From Clostridiales bacterium VE202-21 (GTDB taxonomy: Bacteria; Bacillota; Clostridia; Lachnospirales; Lachnospiraceae), in assembly GCA_000509105.1 (NCBI GenBank), contig BAIF02000002.1, positions 34,120 to 98,119 of the forward strand: a DNA stretch of 64,000 nt. Direction: 5' to 3'. The position numbers and the translations under genes were made by a program. Position 1 is the stretch's first letter. Each line of letters starts with the position of its first letter. This document shows positions 14,036-23,659 of the stretch, piece by piece. Under the pieces are notes generated by a model that had not been told where the DNA came from, did not search any database, and worked only from the letters and a program-made list of their open reading frames with translations.

Positions 14036-16471
14036 TTACTTCACATATCCTATAAATGTATTGCCGCTTCCCGCCGTCATTGCCTCCATATCATTTACGC
14101 TGACTGTATTCTCCTCGCCGCTGTCGGGATCAATGTACGTTACATCCGTCGTACTGTATCCGGTCAGAAGAATGGCGTGGCTGGAATCTGTCATGGCAAT
14201 TACAGGGAGGCCTTTATTAATAACGTAGAGTACCTGGCTCAAAGTACAGCCGGTCAGATTCACCCTTTTTGCATGATACTGCTTCATCTGATCCTCACAA
14301 GCATCAAAAGAGGACTGATCATCCGCCCGCTTAAATACCTGTGCTTCTGTGTAATATACCAGATCCCGGTTACCCTTTTCCCAGATATATGACTGATCCG
14401 AAGATATCACTACGCCCGATACCTGTTCCGCCTTTTGAATTGCATACGCCGCCTTGTCGTAAATTTCAATCAGCTCTCCCATGCCATATACATAATATTT
14501 ATCTGCTTTTACTTTCCCGTCAAACGCAATCCTCACCGCCTCATCCAGCATAACCTGTTTCGGTCTCAGAATCTTCGGCGACTGGTCTTCAATTCCATCC
14601 GCATATGTGAGCCTCATCTGCTTTTCTTTTAAATCTGTGGTATAGGATTCCAGTGTGATATTACTCTCTTTTCTTACTTCATTATTACTGATATAATCCT
14701 GTTTTGTTCCCGTATATGTGTCTCCTGATTTTGTGACCCGATTCAGCGTCACCAGGTTTTCTTCAATAATAATATCCGAAATATACGTTTCTTCCACAGA
14801 ATAGGTTTTTACAACTTTATTTTTACTGTCCCGGATCTCCAGCTCATACATAGGAAGCAGATCCTCCCCGGCAACCGTTCTGCCCTTATCTGACGGCCTC
14901 TGATATCCATATATAAAGTCGCTGGACACAAACCCGAGCGGACGGATCGTTTCTCCGTCTTTTGCCTCCACAATATTTTCTTTCCCGTTTTTCAGATTGA
15001 GCACTCTGATCTCCGTAGCTTCTTCCAATGACCCATTCGTCTGATAAGCCAGCATGTGTCCGTCATCGGACGCCGTATACTGACCCTCAGCCAGATCCTC
15101 CGCAAGGACTTCCTGCTTATTGTTATCCAGATCAACCTGGTACAGCTTTCCGCCCGCGAGTACATAGAGCATCTGACGCTCATGGCTGTAGTACACCATC
15201 TTGCCCAGCTCGTCTTCTGCGATGGCAAAAGACTTGTTGCTTGGAATAAACGCCTTTTCCTCCACCGCATTTTTGTCGATGTCAAAGTAATACACATCAA
15301 CACCGACTTCCCCCTCGTGCTCGCCCCTGTTCATATATCCATAAACTGCAAATGCCGTACTGCCGTTTTCATCCACACTGATGATCCGTACTTCATGCTG
15401 ATCGTACCTGCTGCGAACGTCATGACCTTCTTTGTTTGCAAAGCTGAACACCAGTGAGAGCTCATCTGCATCCTGATTGTATGTCCAAAGATCCCTTTCC
15501 TGTACAAAAGAAACGATTGTGCCATTTTTGTTCGTCTCGTACGGCACATTAGATGAAGCTATACCAAGCAGGATACCATTTTCGTTTAAAACTTTTTTAT
15601 TGCCATTAAATACCTGATTCATACTTCGGTTGTAATCCAGCAGGTATAATTCATCTCCACTGTATCTCACCCGAAAGAATTCCTTGATATTGTATGTTTC
15701 GACCTCTTCCCCATCCCCCACACACGTTACCTGATACTTCGCCAGAAGAGAGGTATATACACTGTTGCTCTCCTTGATGCTCCATTCAACATCACTGGAA
15801 ATCTCAGGGGCCAGGTTTCCCCAGGTCAGCTGCGAACTGCTGGAGTGAATTGTTACCGTCTGAAAGGTTGTATTATCTCCTTCTTCGTTGGGTTCAAGGT
15901 ATGTGCTAAGATCGGACGCATTTTTTTTGTCAAATGTCTTAGTATGAAAGTCTTCTGCAAAATTCAGGCATTCTCCGACAGCAAGATCATCTGGACGCTC
16001 AATTCTCGTATAGAAATAAATGTCTTGCTTTTCCACCTTTAGTGTGACCTTTAGAACAGCTTCCGATATTCCTTCCGCCAGAGCGCCGTTTAAATCCAGC
16101 TGTATTGCAGTGTCAGAAAGATCCTTAATCTCACCCTTTTTATAAATCTCTTCCCCATCCAGTGAGTATACCTCATAATGGATTTCCTGTATTACATTGC
16201 CATCCGTATCTACTGCCATCTGAAGCGTTCCGTTTTCTTCCAGCGGAGTTATCGTATCCCGCATAGCGGTGATATCCATTTCATTAACATAGCCGGCCAG
16301 CGCATTTACATTTTTCCCCTGTACCGAAAAAGAAATCCGCGGCAGAGAAGGCTCGCTCAGGTCAACCGTCAAATCGGCCGTTCCTCTGTTTGTCAGCAGA
16401 CTGCTTATGACAATTGCGATAAGAAACACGCCCGTCAGAATGCCTGCTTTTATCCACCTCTTTTTTTTCAT
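14036..16471 (-). CDS. Membrane-anchored extracellular beta-propeller protein with C39-like C-terminus
   Basis: The start at ATG 16471 (MKKKRWIKAG) follows GGGGACAG. The reading from 16525 has no site and overlaps the upstream gene's end. The protein is 811 residues. Residues 7-27 form a membrane helix with a basic N-terminus, so most of the protein is outside. The middle resembles WD40/TolB-like propeller blades (YYSHERQMLYVLAGGKLYQVD, ASDDGHMLAYQTNG). The end (GLPVIAMTDSSHAILLTGYS, YIDPDSGEEN) resembles a papain-like C39 peptidase, with the His and Asp present but no clear catalytic Cys. It lies 43 bp after the methyltransferase gene. Confidence 0.7.
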   Translation of the reverse strand: MKKKRWIKAGILTGVFLIAIVISSLLTNRGTADLTVDLSEPSLPRISFSVQGKNVNALAGYVNEMDITAMRDTITPLEENGTLQMAVDTDGNVIQEIHYEVYSLDGEEIYKKGEIKDLSDTAIQLDLNGALAEGISEAVLKVTLKVEKQDIYFYTRIERPDDLAVGECLNFAEDFHTKTFDKKNASDLSTYLEPNEEGDNTTFQTVTIHSSSSQLTWGNLAPEISSDVEWSIKESNSVYTSLLAKYQVTCVGDGEEVETYNIKEFFRVRYSGDELYLLDYNRSMNQVFNGNKKVLNENGILLGIASSNVPYETNKNGTIVSFVQERDLWTYNQDADELSLVFSFANKEGHDVRSRYDQHEVRIISVDENGSTAFAVYGYMNRGEHEGEVGVDVYYFDIDKNAVEEKAFIPSNKSFAIAEDELGKMVYYSHERQMLYVLAGGKLYQVDLDNNKQEVLAEDLAEGQYTASDDGHMLAYQTNGSLEEATEIRVLNLKNGKENIVEAKDGETIRPLGFVSSDFIYGYQRPSDKGRTVAGEDLLPMYELEIRDSKNKVVKTYSVEETYISDIIIEENLVTLNRVTKSGDTYTGTKQDYISNNEVRKESNITLESYTTDLKEKQMRLTYADGIEDQSPKILRPKQVMLDEAVRIAFDGKVKADKYYVYGMGELIEIYDKAAYAIQKAEQVSGVVISSDQSYIWEKGNRDLVYYTEAQVFKRADDQSSFDACEDQMKQYHAKRVNLTGCTLSQVLYVINKGLPVIAMTDSSHAILLTGYSTTDVTYIDPDSGEENTVSVNDMEAMTAGSGNTFIGYVK

Positions 16472-16514
16472 TTGTCTGTCCCCTTTATTAAAAAGATTAT
16501 CCCAACTCCCATTC

Positions 16515-17672
16515 TCATTCCCCATCCGGATACAACAGTCTTCCCAGGATCGGATTTACATGAAGCAATGTCTCACATTCTTTGATTTTTTGTTCTGCAT
16601 CAGTACTGTTTTTACCGGTTTTCACCGCACGCAGCAGTATATTCTTCGGCGTATGCTCCATATCAATAAATTCCAAGACTTGTGTGGCATATCCGAAAGC
16701 CTCCAGATACTTTGCCCGCAGCCCGTCGGTCACCAGAGCGGCAAACCGTTCCTTTAAAAGGCCATAGTCCATGACCGGAGCCAGATCCCTGTTTTCTATC
16801 TGCCCATTTAATTCATGCTGACAACAGGGGACTGAAAGAATCACCTTTGCATTCCAGCCAATGGCTTTGCTCAGCGCATAATCTGTCGCCATATCGCAGG
16901 CATGGAGCGTTACCACCATATCGACAGATTGTACGCCTTCATAGTCCGCAATATCCCCCTCCAGAAATTGCAGTTTGTCATAACCGTACTTTTCCGCCAG
17001 CCGATTGCAATTCTCAATCACATCCCGCTTTAAATCAAGGCCGATGATGCGTATATCATACTGCTGTATTTCGTGCAGGTAATGATACATCGCAAACGTC
17101 AGATAAGACTTCCCGCAGCCAAAATCCAGAATAGTAAGCTCACGCCCCCGGTCAAGCTGAGGCAGAATATCCTCAATAAACTCCAGAAAACGGTTAATCT
17201 GCCGAAACTTATCAAACCGGGCTTTGACAACGCTCCCATCGCCGGTCATCACCCCCAGATCCTGAAGAAACGGAACCACCGTCCCCTCCTGCAGAATATA
17301 CTTCTTACTTCGGTTATGCGATAATTCCGGCGCCTTCACCTCCGCAGCCTGTCTCTTCCTCTGAATCGTAACTTTTCCCTTCTTACTCACAAGAACCGTA
17401 TAATTCATTGACCTCGTCGTCATCTGCATCTGCCGGAACGCCGACATATACTCCACGATCCGCCTGCCCGCATCCTCCGCCGTCAGATTCTCATGGAACG
17501 CCTGCGTCTCCGTGAAAGATTCAAATTGAAAATAAAGGCTTCCCTTCTTTTCCACCGGCCTCACCTTAATCTTCAGCACCCCATCCTTCGTACGAGGATT
17601 ACTAAGAATCCCCTGAATAAAATCTATATTTAAAATATCAACCAGTAATTCCTGTAAAGATTCCATAAGCAC
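16515..17672 (-). CDS. SAM-dependent methyltransferase of the METTL25/GSTCD type (Methyltransf_32)
   Basis: This 385-residue protein has an N-terminal alpha/beta region and a Rossmann methyltransferase from about residue 160. The SAM-binding motif is ILDFGCGKSYLTFAMYHYL, followed by an acidic loop (IIGLDLKRDVI) and the family signatures VTLHACDMATDYAL and LSVPCCQHELN. The VPCCQHEL segment is characteristic of proteins related to METTL25, RRNAD1 and GSTCD. The substrate, possibly an RNA, is not evident. It precedes the 811-residue membrane protein in the same direction. Confidence 0.85.
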   Translation of the reverse strand: MLMESLQELLVDILNIDFIQGILSNPRTKDGVLKIKVRPVEKKGSLYFQFESFTETQAFHENLTAEDAGRRIVEYMSAFRQMQMTTRSMNYTVLVSKKGKVTIQRKRQAAEVKAPELSHNRSKKYILQEGTVVPFLQDLGVMTGDGSVVKARFDKFRQINRFLEFIEDILPQLDRGRELTILDFGCGKSYLTFAMYHYLHEIQQYDIRIIGLDLKRDVIENCNRLAEKYGYDKLQFLEGDIADYEGVQSVDMVVTLHACDMATDYALSKAIGWNAKVILSVPCCQHELNGQIENRDLAPVMDYGLLKERFAALVTDGLRAKYLEAFGYATQVLEFIDMEHTPKNILLRAVKTGKNSTDAEQKIKECETLLHVNPILGRLLYPDGE

Positions 17673-17827
17673 CTCTTAAATCAACCATCATTCGTTCCTA
17701 CCTAATTGTAAAGCAAAACACCGGATGGTGCAAGAAACACTTCCTGATTGGGTACACTTTATATTATCAGTATCCTCAAAAAGCCAAAACATATTAGAAA
17801 AAATGAGAATATTCTGAAAAAGGAACG

Positions 17828-17869
17828 CAAAGGGGTCAGACCCCTTTGCAGCAGGGTCTGACCCCTTTG
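17828..17869. terminator. Large hairpin made from two facing copies of the GGGGTC palindrome
   Basis: A near-palindrome, AAAGGGGTC(A)GACCCCTTT with flanking C/G (17828-17848), is followed by an inverted partial copy (17853-17869). Together they can form a 16-bp stem (17828-17843 with 17854-17869). On the minus strand it follows the histidine kinase stop and leads into CCTTTTT, so it may terminate that operon. The same palindrome recurs at 39514 and 47953. Confidence 0.65.
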
Positions 17870-17883
17870 AACACTTCCCCGAT

Positions 17884-20472
17884 TTACTTCACCCGAGGAA
17901 ACTCTATCGTTACTTTAAACAAATCGCCGTCCAGATAAAGTCTGAAATCTCCTTCCTGCATTGTTGTCAAGCTCTTAGCAATTGACAGGCCCAGTCCGCT
18001 GCCTTCCGTGCTTCTTGAGATATCACCTCTGATAAAACGTTCTGTTAGTTCATCCGCAGAGATATTAAGAGGCTGTTCGGAAATATTCTTCAGAGAGAAG
18101 CCTACATTCTCCTCCGTCACCCACAGATCCGCATATACACGTGTTCCGGGCATTGCGTACTTGGCGGCATTGTTATAGATATTCTCCAGTACACGCCACA
18201 TCCGCCTTCCATCCACGTGAATCATTGCCGGCCCGTCCGGCAGGTTCTGTATCATTTCCAGGTTCTTTGCTGCGAATTTTTCTGCAAACTCCCCGGCAGT
18301 CTGATTGATCATCTCCACCAAATTGACGTCCATGAATTCCAGGACAATATTCCCGCTGCTCACTTTGGATGCTTCCACAACATCTTCCGTTAATGTTTTC
18401 AGGCGCTGCGCCTTTGCCTCCAGTATATCGAGATAGCCCTTTATCTTTGGATCATTAAAATTCTCCCGCTTTAACAAATCTACATAGTTGATGATGGATG
18501 TCAGCGGGGTCTTAATATCATGGGACACATTTGTGATCAGATCGGTCTTCAGACGTTCACTCTTCATGCCCTCTTCCACAGCCCGCTGCAAGCCGTTGCC
18601 GATATTATTCACCATCTCGGCCATCTTCAAGTCCCCGCCGTTAAGGCGGTCCAGCGGGATCTGATAATCCACGTTGCCTGATGCAATCTCCCGGATTCCT
18701 CTTTTTATCCTGCTCTTCGAAACAGCCCCTCTTACTACCAAAAATACGGCGGCCGCCTCTGTCAGCAGCATGAGGATAAAAAAGCCGGAAAAACCTCTAA
18801 CCCCAATTGCCAGCCAGTGTATTACCATAAAGACACCCAATGAGAATACTGCCCGGAATGTTACATTACGGTTCAGCCAAAACTCTTTTAAAAACAGACA
18901 AACACTCCTCAGCAGGCTATTCCTCCAGACGGTCCCTGCCTTAATTCTGCGCACAAGGCTCAGGTAACCAAACAGGAAGCACGCCGTAGTGAATGCCGCA
19001 AGTATTCCCATTAATATTAAATCAGATAATCTCAAATAACTGCCATACCCTCTGTATGCCATATTCGTAAATAATTCCCACGAATAGCTGCCATCCGGAT
19101 AAACCGATGTATTAGAAAGTGATCCGATACCGCCCCACATGCTTCCTAAAAAGGTGACAGGTATCAGCCATAACAGGATAACAAACGCCGCACCCAGTTC
19201 CGTCTTCCACCTGTCAAACAGATTCAGGTGGACTTCACCGTCCTTGCCGCTCCTTCCCGCTATCAGTGTCATCCATATCAGGATTACAAGGAATAAGATG
19301 GAGCAGATTGTACTTCCAGCCGCCGCCAATCTCATATGAGGCGCATAGGTATCATAATCCTGTGCATCCGCATAAAATACGTCCTGTATTGGAAAGTTTG
19401 TATCCACAGCCGCCGCAAAAATGCAGTCTGCCTTTTGTCTGTAATTGTAGGACTTCACCATAGAACGCCATTCATTGGCAGAAATATCCATATTCGTCTC
19501 AAACTCTGCCAGTTTCGGCCTTACAATCAAATACTTATTGCTGCCGCCGGCCTTCATCTGTTCCAGATTTTCTTTTACAGAATCGTAATCCCGGAGATGG
19601 CTGTTATTTGTATATACTTTTTTCGCACTTTCATCTACAAACATGTAAATGAAATTCGTGTTCCCTTCTTCCCATGTATCTCCTGAATAAAGGTATCTGT
19701 CAACCTGGGATGACAGCGTACTCAGAATGTTCTGCAGATAGCCGTATACCCGGGACAGTTTCCCATTGAGCTCCGGCGATTTGTTTACCACCTCTAGAAT
19801 ATTGGCAGCCCCTGCCGGCGTATACTTTTCCCGCAATGCCTCGCTGAATGTCCAGCAGTCCGTATACACCGTGATACCATCGGTATTCTTAATTGCCATA
19901 CTATTATAATAACCCGATGTATAATATCCGTTTTCCAGCTGATTCATAAAATCTTCAGATGTAATTCCTTCGACTTCCAGCCTCAGTTTATTATCCTCAA
20001 TCAGAGACTTAAACTCTCCCGTATAATAATAATGATAAGTTCCGTCAGGCTTCTCGCAGACAACCACACCATTGTCATCGTAGCTGGCCCCTTCCTCCGT
20101 GTACTCGCTGCTCCAGTTCACGAGGTCCTCCAGGGTGTATGCCAGACCGCTTTCATTCTCCCCGTCTATTACTCCGTTCTTCGCAAAATTTATAATATCA
20201 ACCAGCTTTTCGGGATTATATTTGCCGTCTGTCTCAAAATTATTCTTCATAGCAATGCCTTCCATGACATCCCATGTGGCACTGGATACTAAATTCTTAA
20301 AACTCGCGGATTCTTCATATGGCTTGCTCGCAGACTTCAGAAAACTATCGCTCCCTCTGCTTCCGAAAAAAGCCAGCATGATTACCATGCCAAGAACGGC
20401 TGTAACTACCGTAAGGTGGGCAAGCAGCAGCAGAATCCCTTTCGTCACCGGCTTTTTATACCAGTTTTTCAT
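17884..20472 (-). CDS. Sensor histidine kinase of an OmpR-type two-component system
   Basis: This 862-residue membrane kinase has an N-terminal transmembrane helix (about 12-35), a large extracellular region (to about 375), then a cluster of membrane helices (about 378-590) and a HAMP-like segment (DYQIPLDRLNGGDL). The HisKA box is SHDIKTPLTSIINYVDLL with H651, and the ATPase domain has an N-box (LENIYNNAAKYAM) and a G-box (STEGSGLGLSIAKS). The multi-helix middle is longer than in standard kinases. It starts 12 bp after its response regulator, with GGAAGGAG upstream. The signal is unknown; such pairs often respond to envelope stress or antimicrobial peptides. Confidence 0.9.
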   Translation of the reverse strand: MKNWYKKPVTKGILLLLAHLTVVTAVLGMVIMLAFFGSRGSDSFLKSASKPYEESASFKNLVSSATWDVMEGIAMKNNFETDGKYNPEKLVDIINFAKNGVIDGENESGLAYTLEDLVNWSSEYTEEGASYDDNGVVVCEKPDGTYHYYYTGEFKSLIEDNKLRLEVEGITSEDFMNQLENGYYTSGYYNSMAIKNTDGITVYTDCWTFSEALREKYTPAGAANILEVVNKSPELNGKLSRVYGYLQNILSTLSSQVDRYLYSGDTWEEGNTNFIYMFVDESAKKVYTNNSHLRDYDSVKENLEQMKAGGSNKYLIVRPKLAEFETNMDISANEWRSMVKSYNYRQKADCIFAAAVDTNFPIQDVFYADAQDYDTYAPHMRLAAAGSTICSILFLVILIWMTLIAGRSGKDGEVHLNLFDRWKTELGAAFVILLWLIPVTFLGSMWGGIGSLSNTSVYPDGSYSWELFTNMAYRGYGSYLRLSDLILMGILAAFTTACFLFGYLSLVRRIKAGTVWRNSLLRSVCLFLKEFWLNRNVTFRAVFSLGVFMVIHWLAIGVRGFSGFFILMLLTEAAAVFLVVRGAVSKSRIKRGIREIASGNVDYQIPLDRLNGGDLKMAEMVNNIGNGLQRAVEEGMKSERLKTDLITNVSHDIKTPLTSIINYVDLLKRENFNDPKIKGYLDILEAKAQRLKTLTEDVVEASKVSSGNIVLEFMDVNLVEMINQTAGEFAEKFAAKNLEMIQNLPDGPAMIHVDGRRMWRVLENIYNNAAKYAMPGTRVYADLWVTEENVGFSLKNISEQPLNISADELTERFIRGDISRSTEGSGLGLSIAKSLTTMQEGDFRLYLDGDLFKVTIEFPRVK

Positions 20473-20483
20473 ATCGCTCCTTC

Positions 20484-21179
20484 CTAGAGTTTTTCTATCT
20501 TATACCCAACGCCCCAGACGACCTTCAGGTATCTGGGCTCCTTCGGGTTGATCTCAATCTTTTCCCGAATATGCCGGATATGCACGGCAACCGTATTGTC
20601 CGCTCCGATTGCATCTTCATTCCAGATCGATTCATAAATCTGGTCTATAGAAAAAACTCTCCCCTGATTTTTCATTAATAATAATAAAATGTTATACTCG
20701 ATAGGTGTCAGCTTCACAACCTCTCCGTCCACGGTAACTTCTTTCAGATCATCATTAATAGCAAGGCCGCCAACCTCATACACCCGCTCGGACTTTTCCT
20801 TAACACTGCCTCCGAGCTGGGTATATCTGCGCAGTTGAGATTTGACCCTCGCTACCAGTTCCAATGGATTAAATGGTTTTGTTACATAATCGTCGGCGCC
20901 GACGTTCAGTCCCAGAATCTTATCCGCGTCCTCAGATTTAGCGGACAGGATAATAATCGGGATGCTGTTGTTCTCTCGAATTTTAAGGGTGGCTCTGATT
21001 CCGTCCAGTCTGGGCATCATGACATCCAGTACAAGCAGATGCACTTCCTGCGATTCAAGCATCTTCAATGCCTCTGCCCCGTCATAGGCTTTCAGTACAT
21101 GATAGCCTTCCTGGGATAAATATATCTCGATTGCTTCTACGATTTCCTTATCATCATCACAAACTAAAATATTATACAT
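20484..21179 (-). CDS. OmpR/PhoB-family response regulator
   Basis: The 231-residue protein has a receiver domain with acidic pocket (CDDD, residues 8-10), phospho-acceptor D52 (LVLDVMMP) and K101 (VTKPF). A winged-helix DNA-binding domain follows (LTPIEYNILLLLMKNQGRVFS, TVAVHIRHIREKIE, VWGVGYKIE). GGGAGGTGATG precedes the ATG. It forms an operon with the kinase at 17884. An inverted repeat in its upstream region (21253-21270) is a candidate autoregulatory site. Confidence 0.93.
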   Translation of the reverse strand: MYNILVCDDDKEIVEAIEIYLSQEGYHVLKAYDGAEALKMLESQEVHLLVLDVMMPRLDGIRATLKIRENNSIPIIILSAKSEDADKILGLNVGADDYVTKPFNPLELVARVKSQLRRYTQLGGSVKEKSERVYEVGGLAINDDLKEVTVDGEVVKLTPIEYNILLLLMKNQGRVFSIDQIYESIWNEDAIGADNTVAVHIRHIREKIEINPKEPRYLKVVWGVGYKIEKL

Positions 21180-21252
21180 TTTTCATCACCTCCCTTACAG
21201 TATACATGATATCTGTGATTTTTTAAGACCCATTGGGGAAAATCTTATAAAT

Positions 21253-21270
21253 TTCTTAAATTGTTAAGAA
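21253..21270. promoter_or_regulatory. Inverted repeat upstream of the response regulator gene
   Basis: TTCTTAA and TTAAGAA with a 4-bp spacer lie in an AT-rich tract with repeated CTTATAA. This is a possible operator for the downstream two-component system, based on position only. Confidence 0.35.
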
Positions 21271-21364
21271 TCTTATAAAATATTAGGATAGCAGCATGGA
21301 TCAGGAAGGGCGATTTCATGGGATTCCCTGTGTTTTGAACTATAACCAATATAAGATTCTAATG

Positions 21365-21392
21365 TTCTACTAGTATTTTATTAGTGCTGTTT
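21365..21392. repeat. Candidate attL of element 2
   Basis: The 28 bp match 29684-29711 at 25 positions, with an identical core ATTTTATTAGT (21375-21385). ACTAGT occurs three times nearby (21369, 21403, 21418). The stop codon of the gene at 21370 lies within it. Confidence 0.5.
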
Positions 21393-21600
21393 TTTGAGGT
21401 TTTACTAGTGTCGTTTCACTAGTACAATTCTGCCTATTCATCACAGCCCCATGTTCGCCCTCAATTGTCTTCCGGAAGGATTCAACCTCGCCAATCCGAT
21501 ATTGCAGGTGAGGTCTATGTTTGCGCTGCCCATTAGTACGCCTGACAGCTTCACAGGCCGTAGGATCATAATATCCTTCATGGTTCCTATTTGATCCCAT
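21370..21600 (-). CDS. Small phage-type protein, 76 residues, ending inside attL
   Basis: The product starts MGSNRNHEGYYDPTACEAV and is basic and His/Arg-rich. Small proteins beginning with an NHEGYxDPTA motif occur in Clostridia prophages; no function is known to me. The C-terminal residues and the stop codon are encoded by the candidate attachment site, so the end of the protein may depend on the integration state. It overlaps the next upstream gene by a few bases, suggesting coupling. Confidence 0.6.
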   Translation of the reverse strand: MGSNRNHEGYYDPTACEAVRRTNGQRKHRPHLQYRIGEVESFRKTIEGEHGAVMNRQNCTSETTLVKPQKTALIKY

Positions 21601-21793
21601 TCAACAGTGCCTCCAATTCATCGATTTTCTTCTGCTGTTCGTCCGTCTTAATTGCCCCCAGAACGGCATTACAGGCCAGTATGATAGTATTTGCCACCTT
21701 AGTGTCAATCTCTCCATTTAAAGCCATGTTAGCTACTCTGGCAAGCGTCCGTTTAATCTCTGTTGTTGTTCTCATTCTCAGCCTGACACTCAT
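21587..21793 (-). CDS. Small helical phage-type protein
   Basis: The start at ATG 21793 is preferred because a GGGGGTG site is 7-8 bases upstream; ATGs at 21799 and 21820 are alternatives. The product of about 68 residues (LRMRTTTEIKRTLARVANM, then TKVANTIILACNAVLGAI and a coiled-coil tail DEQQKKIDELEALLNGIK) matches the pattern of small proteins found near packaging genes in Firmicute phages. It overlaps the gene at 21753 in another frame. Function is unknown. Confidence 0.6.
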   Translation of the reverse strand: MSVRLRMRTTTEIKRTLARVANMALNGEIDTKVANTIILACNAVLGAIKTDEQQKKIDELEALLNGIK

Positions 21794-22142
21794 ACTCATC
21801 ACCCCCAAACATCCGGTCAAGGTCTTCTATTGTCTTCTGATCATATCGCTTCTCATGGTCTTCTTCCGATGGACTTTCCCACCACTTCATAAGGATATCA
21901 AATGTGGCTTCACATTTAGGATACTCTTCTTTGAAATCCGGGCTTTCCAATAAGTTCTTTACAGTCGTTTGCCCCACCTCAGTATTCAGATCAGGGCATT
22001 CGATACCACGGTTATAACAGTACCCTACCATATCAAAATAAGCCGGAACCGCTTTAGAGCTTACCTGTATAAACCAGTCTTTTTTCTCCCGGCTCCTCAT
22101 ATCCTTCATTGCTTTCTTATACATCCTATCTAGCTTGTTCAT
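21753..22142 (-). CDS. Hypothetical protein downstream of the capsid gene
   Basis: The start at ATG 22142 (MNKLDRMYKKAMKDM) has AAGGAAAGG upstream; the longer reading from 22205 overlaps the capsid stop and has no site. The 129-residue product is acidic, with WFIQVSSKAVPAYFDMVGYC and LMKWWESPSEED. I do not recognise it. Its position after the capsid suggests a packaging or head role, but there is no terminase signature. Confidence 0.55.
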   Translation of the reverse strand: MNKLDRMYKKAMKDMRSREKKDWFIQVSSKAVPAYFDMVGYCYNRGIECPDLNTEVGQTTVKNLLESPDFKEEYPKCEATFDILMKWWESPSEEDHEKRYDQKTIEDLDRMFGGDEYECQAENENNNRD

Positions 22143-22201
22143 ATAACCCTTTCCTTCAAAAATACCCCAAGCGCAAGGAGAAGACGCCCGGGGTATCTTT
22201 A

Positions 22202-23089
22202 TCAAATTATTTCAGACCTACGATGCCGCTTTGTTGGCTGATAGTAGATAGCCTTCTTCTTATTGTCCAGTACAAACGCATCATAGACAATACGACCTTC
22301 CACCAGTTCTCCGCTGATCCCCGGCGGGTCACTGTGCAATTTATAATCTTCAAGTTTTGTAGGAGCTACTGTTGCCACCGGATGAGCGATCATAAACCCG
22401 AAGTCAGACGCTACCCTGCACGCTGGCACCTTAATAACCGTAATGCCGTCAATCATAGCGATAACGCCCCTCAGACGCATTTCCTCGCTGATATCTGTCA
22501 CCATCATAATATCAGGACTCTTCTTCATCAGAAGATATACGTCTGGGGTAACCAGAAGGACTCTCCCTGTTTCTGGTACTTCTGCATTGTCAAGAACCGT
22601 ATTCCCTTTCAGGATCTCGTCATAGATATTCTCTGCCGTCAGAGTAACCGCTACAGGCTTTGTTCCTGCTCCGGCCGCCATGACTCCGTAAACGTACTTA
22701 TCAACCTCCGGAATGATAACCTCGCGCTGCTGTCTTGCAAGAGCAGACGCGCCAGTGAGTACACCACCAGTCTCGTCCCTGTCCATCTTGTCGATAATAA
22801 ATGTGAAAGATCTATCCTTCTTTAGCGTAAACTCTTCCAGCGTATTTCCTACGCTGCCGAGTGCGCCGTATCTCGACCAGGTAACAGTACCAGCCTCACC
22901 GTCAGTTGCTCCCACCTCGCTGCCATCACGATCATAATCGGTCAGGCCTACAGTGTTCACCTTATGTACCTTCACTGTGTGCGCTCCTGTCCAGGAAAAG
23001 TCCTGGTTTGTCAAGAGTGCTTTTTTACTCTCCGTGCAAAACATTTCGTCTACATGCGGAATGAATTGCGTTACTAAATTTATTGCCAT
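22202..23089 (-). CDS. Phage major capsid protein (HK97-type fold)
   Basis: The 295-residue protein begins MAINLVTQFIPHVDEMF and has a capsid-like central region (TLKKDRSFTFIIDKMDRDET, ASALARQQREVIIPEVDKYV) and C-terminal domain (GRVLLVTPDVYLLMKKSPDI, FMIAHPVATVAPTKL). This closely follows the major capsid proteins of Firmicute siphophages encoded next to DUF4355 scaffolds. The scaffold gene is 11 bp upstream. It would form the shell of element 2 particles, or reshape helper capsids. Confidence 0.85.
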   Translation of the reverse strand: MAINLVTQFIPHVDEMFCTESKKALLTNQDFSWTGAHTVKVHKVNTVGLTDYDRDGSEVGATDGEAGTVTWSRYGALGSVGNTLEEFTLKKDRSFTFIIDKMDRDETGGVLTGASALARQQREVIIPEVDKYVYGVMAAGAGTKPVAVTLTAENIYDEILKGNTVLDNAEVPETGRVLLVTPDVYLLMKKSPDIMMVTDISEEMRLRGVIAMIDGITVIKVPACRVASDFGFMIAHPVATVAPTKLEDYKLHSDPPGISGELVEGRIVYDAFVLDNKKKAIYYQPTKRHRRSEII

Positions 23090-23100
23090 TTCTATTTACC

Positions 23101-23610
23101 TTAGTGCTGTAATTTCGGGGCAAAAGCGTTCTGTATGGCCTGCTGTTGTCTTGCTTCTGCTGAACTCGTTCCAACCTTCGGCACCGGACCTGACAGCCTA
23201 CGTTTGAACTCATTCCCCAACGCTTCACTAAAAACGCCTGTCACTTCTTTGTAGCTCTTTTCAAACTCCTCTTTGCTGCTATAATCAATAAGTGTAGCCA
23301 GTGAAGACGGCAGACCCTCTGCAATCAACGCATCCATTGCGTCCGCTTTCAACTCCCTTTTAAGCACTTCCCTTTCTCTTGTCTCAATTTCACTTACCTG
23401 CTGCTCTTCTGTGAACAGCTTTTGCATTCTCTGACGCTCAGACGCAATCTTTTTCGCTATGATCCGGTCAACGTCCGCATCTGTATATTTTCTCTCAGGC
23501 TCACTCTGTTGCCCTTCCTGATTGCCCTGTGCACCTTCCTGATCTTCTGCAGTGGAAGCCCCTGCACCTTCAATACCTTCTGTACCCTGATTCAATAATT
23601 CTTCGCCCAT
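23101..23610 (-). CDS. Capsid scaffolding protein (DUF4355-type)
   Basis: The 169-residue protein has a disordered acidic N-terminus (Gly/Glu/Gln-rich, residues 1-38) and a long charged coiled coil (YTDADVDRIIAKKIASERQR). A conserved segment follows (RELKADAMDALIAEGLPSSL, LIDYSSKEEFEKSY), and the C-terminus is basic with a flexible tail. YTDADVDRIIxKK is the hallmark of DUF4355 scaffolds. AAGGAG precedes the ATG. It pairs with the capsid gene and directs procapsid assembly. Confidence 0.88.
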   Translation of the reverse strand: MGEELLNQGTEGIEGAGASTAEDQEGAQGNQEGQQSEPERKYTDADVDRIIAKKIASERQRMQKLFTEEQQVSEIETREREVLKRELKADAMDALIAEGLPSSLATLIDYSSKEEFEKSYKEVTGVFSEALGNEFKRRLSGPVPKVGTSSAEARQQQAIQNAFAPKLQH

Positions 23611-23659
23611 ATTGGCTCCTTTCCGTTTTAAGCCCGCCGGCTATAATTTTCGCAGTTTA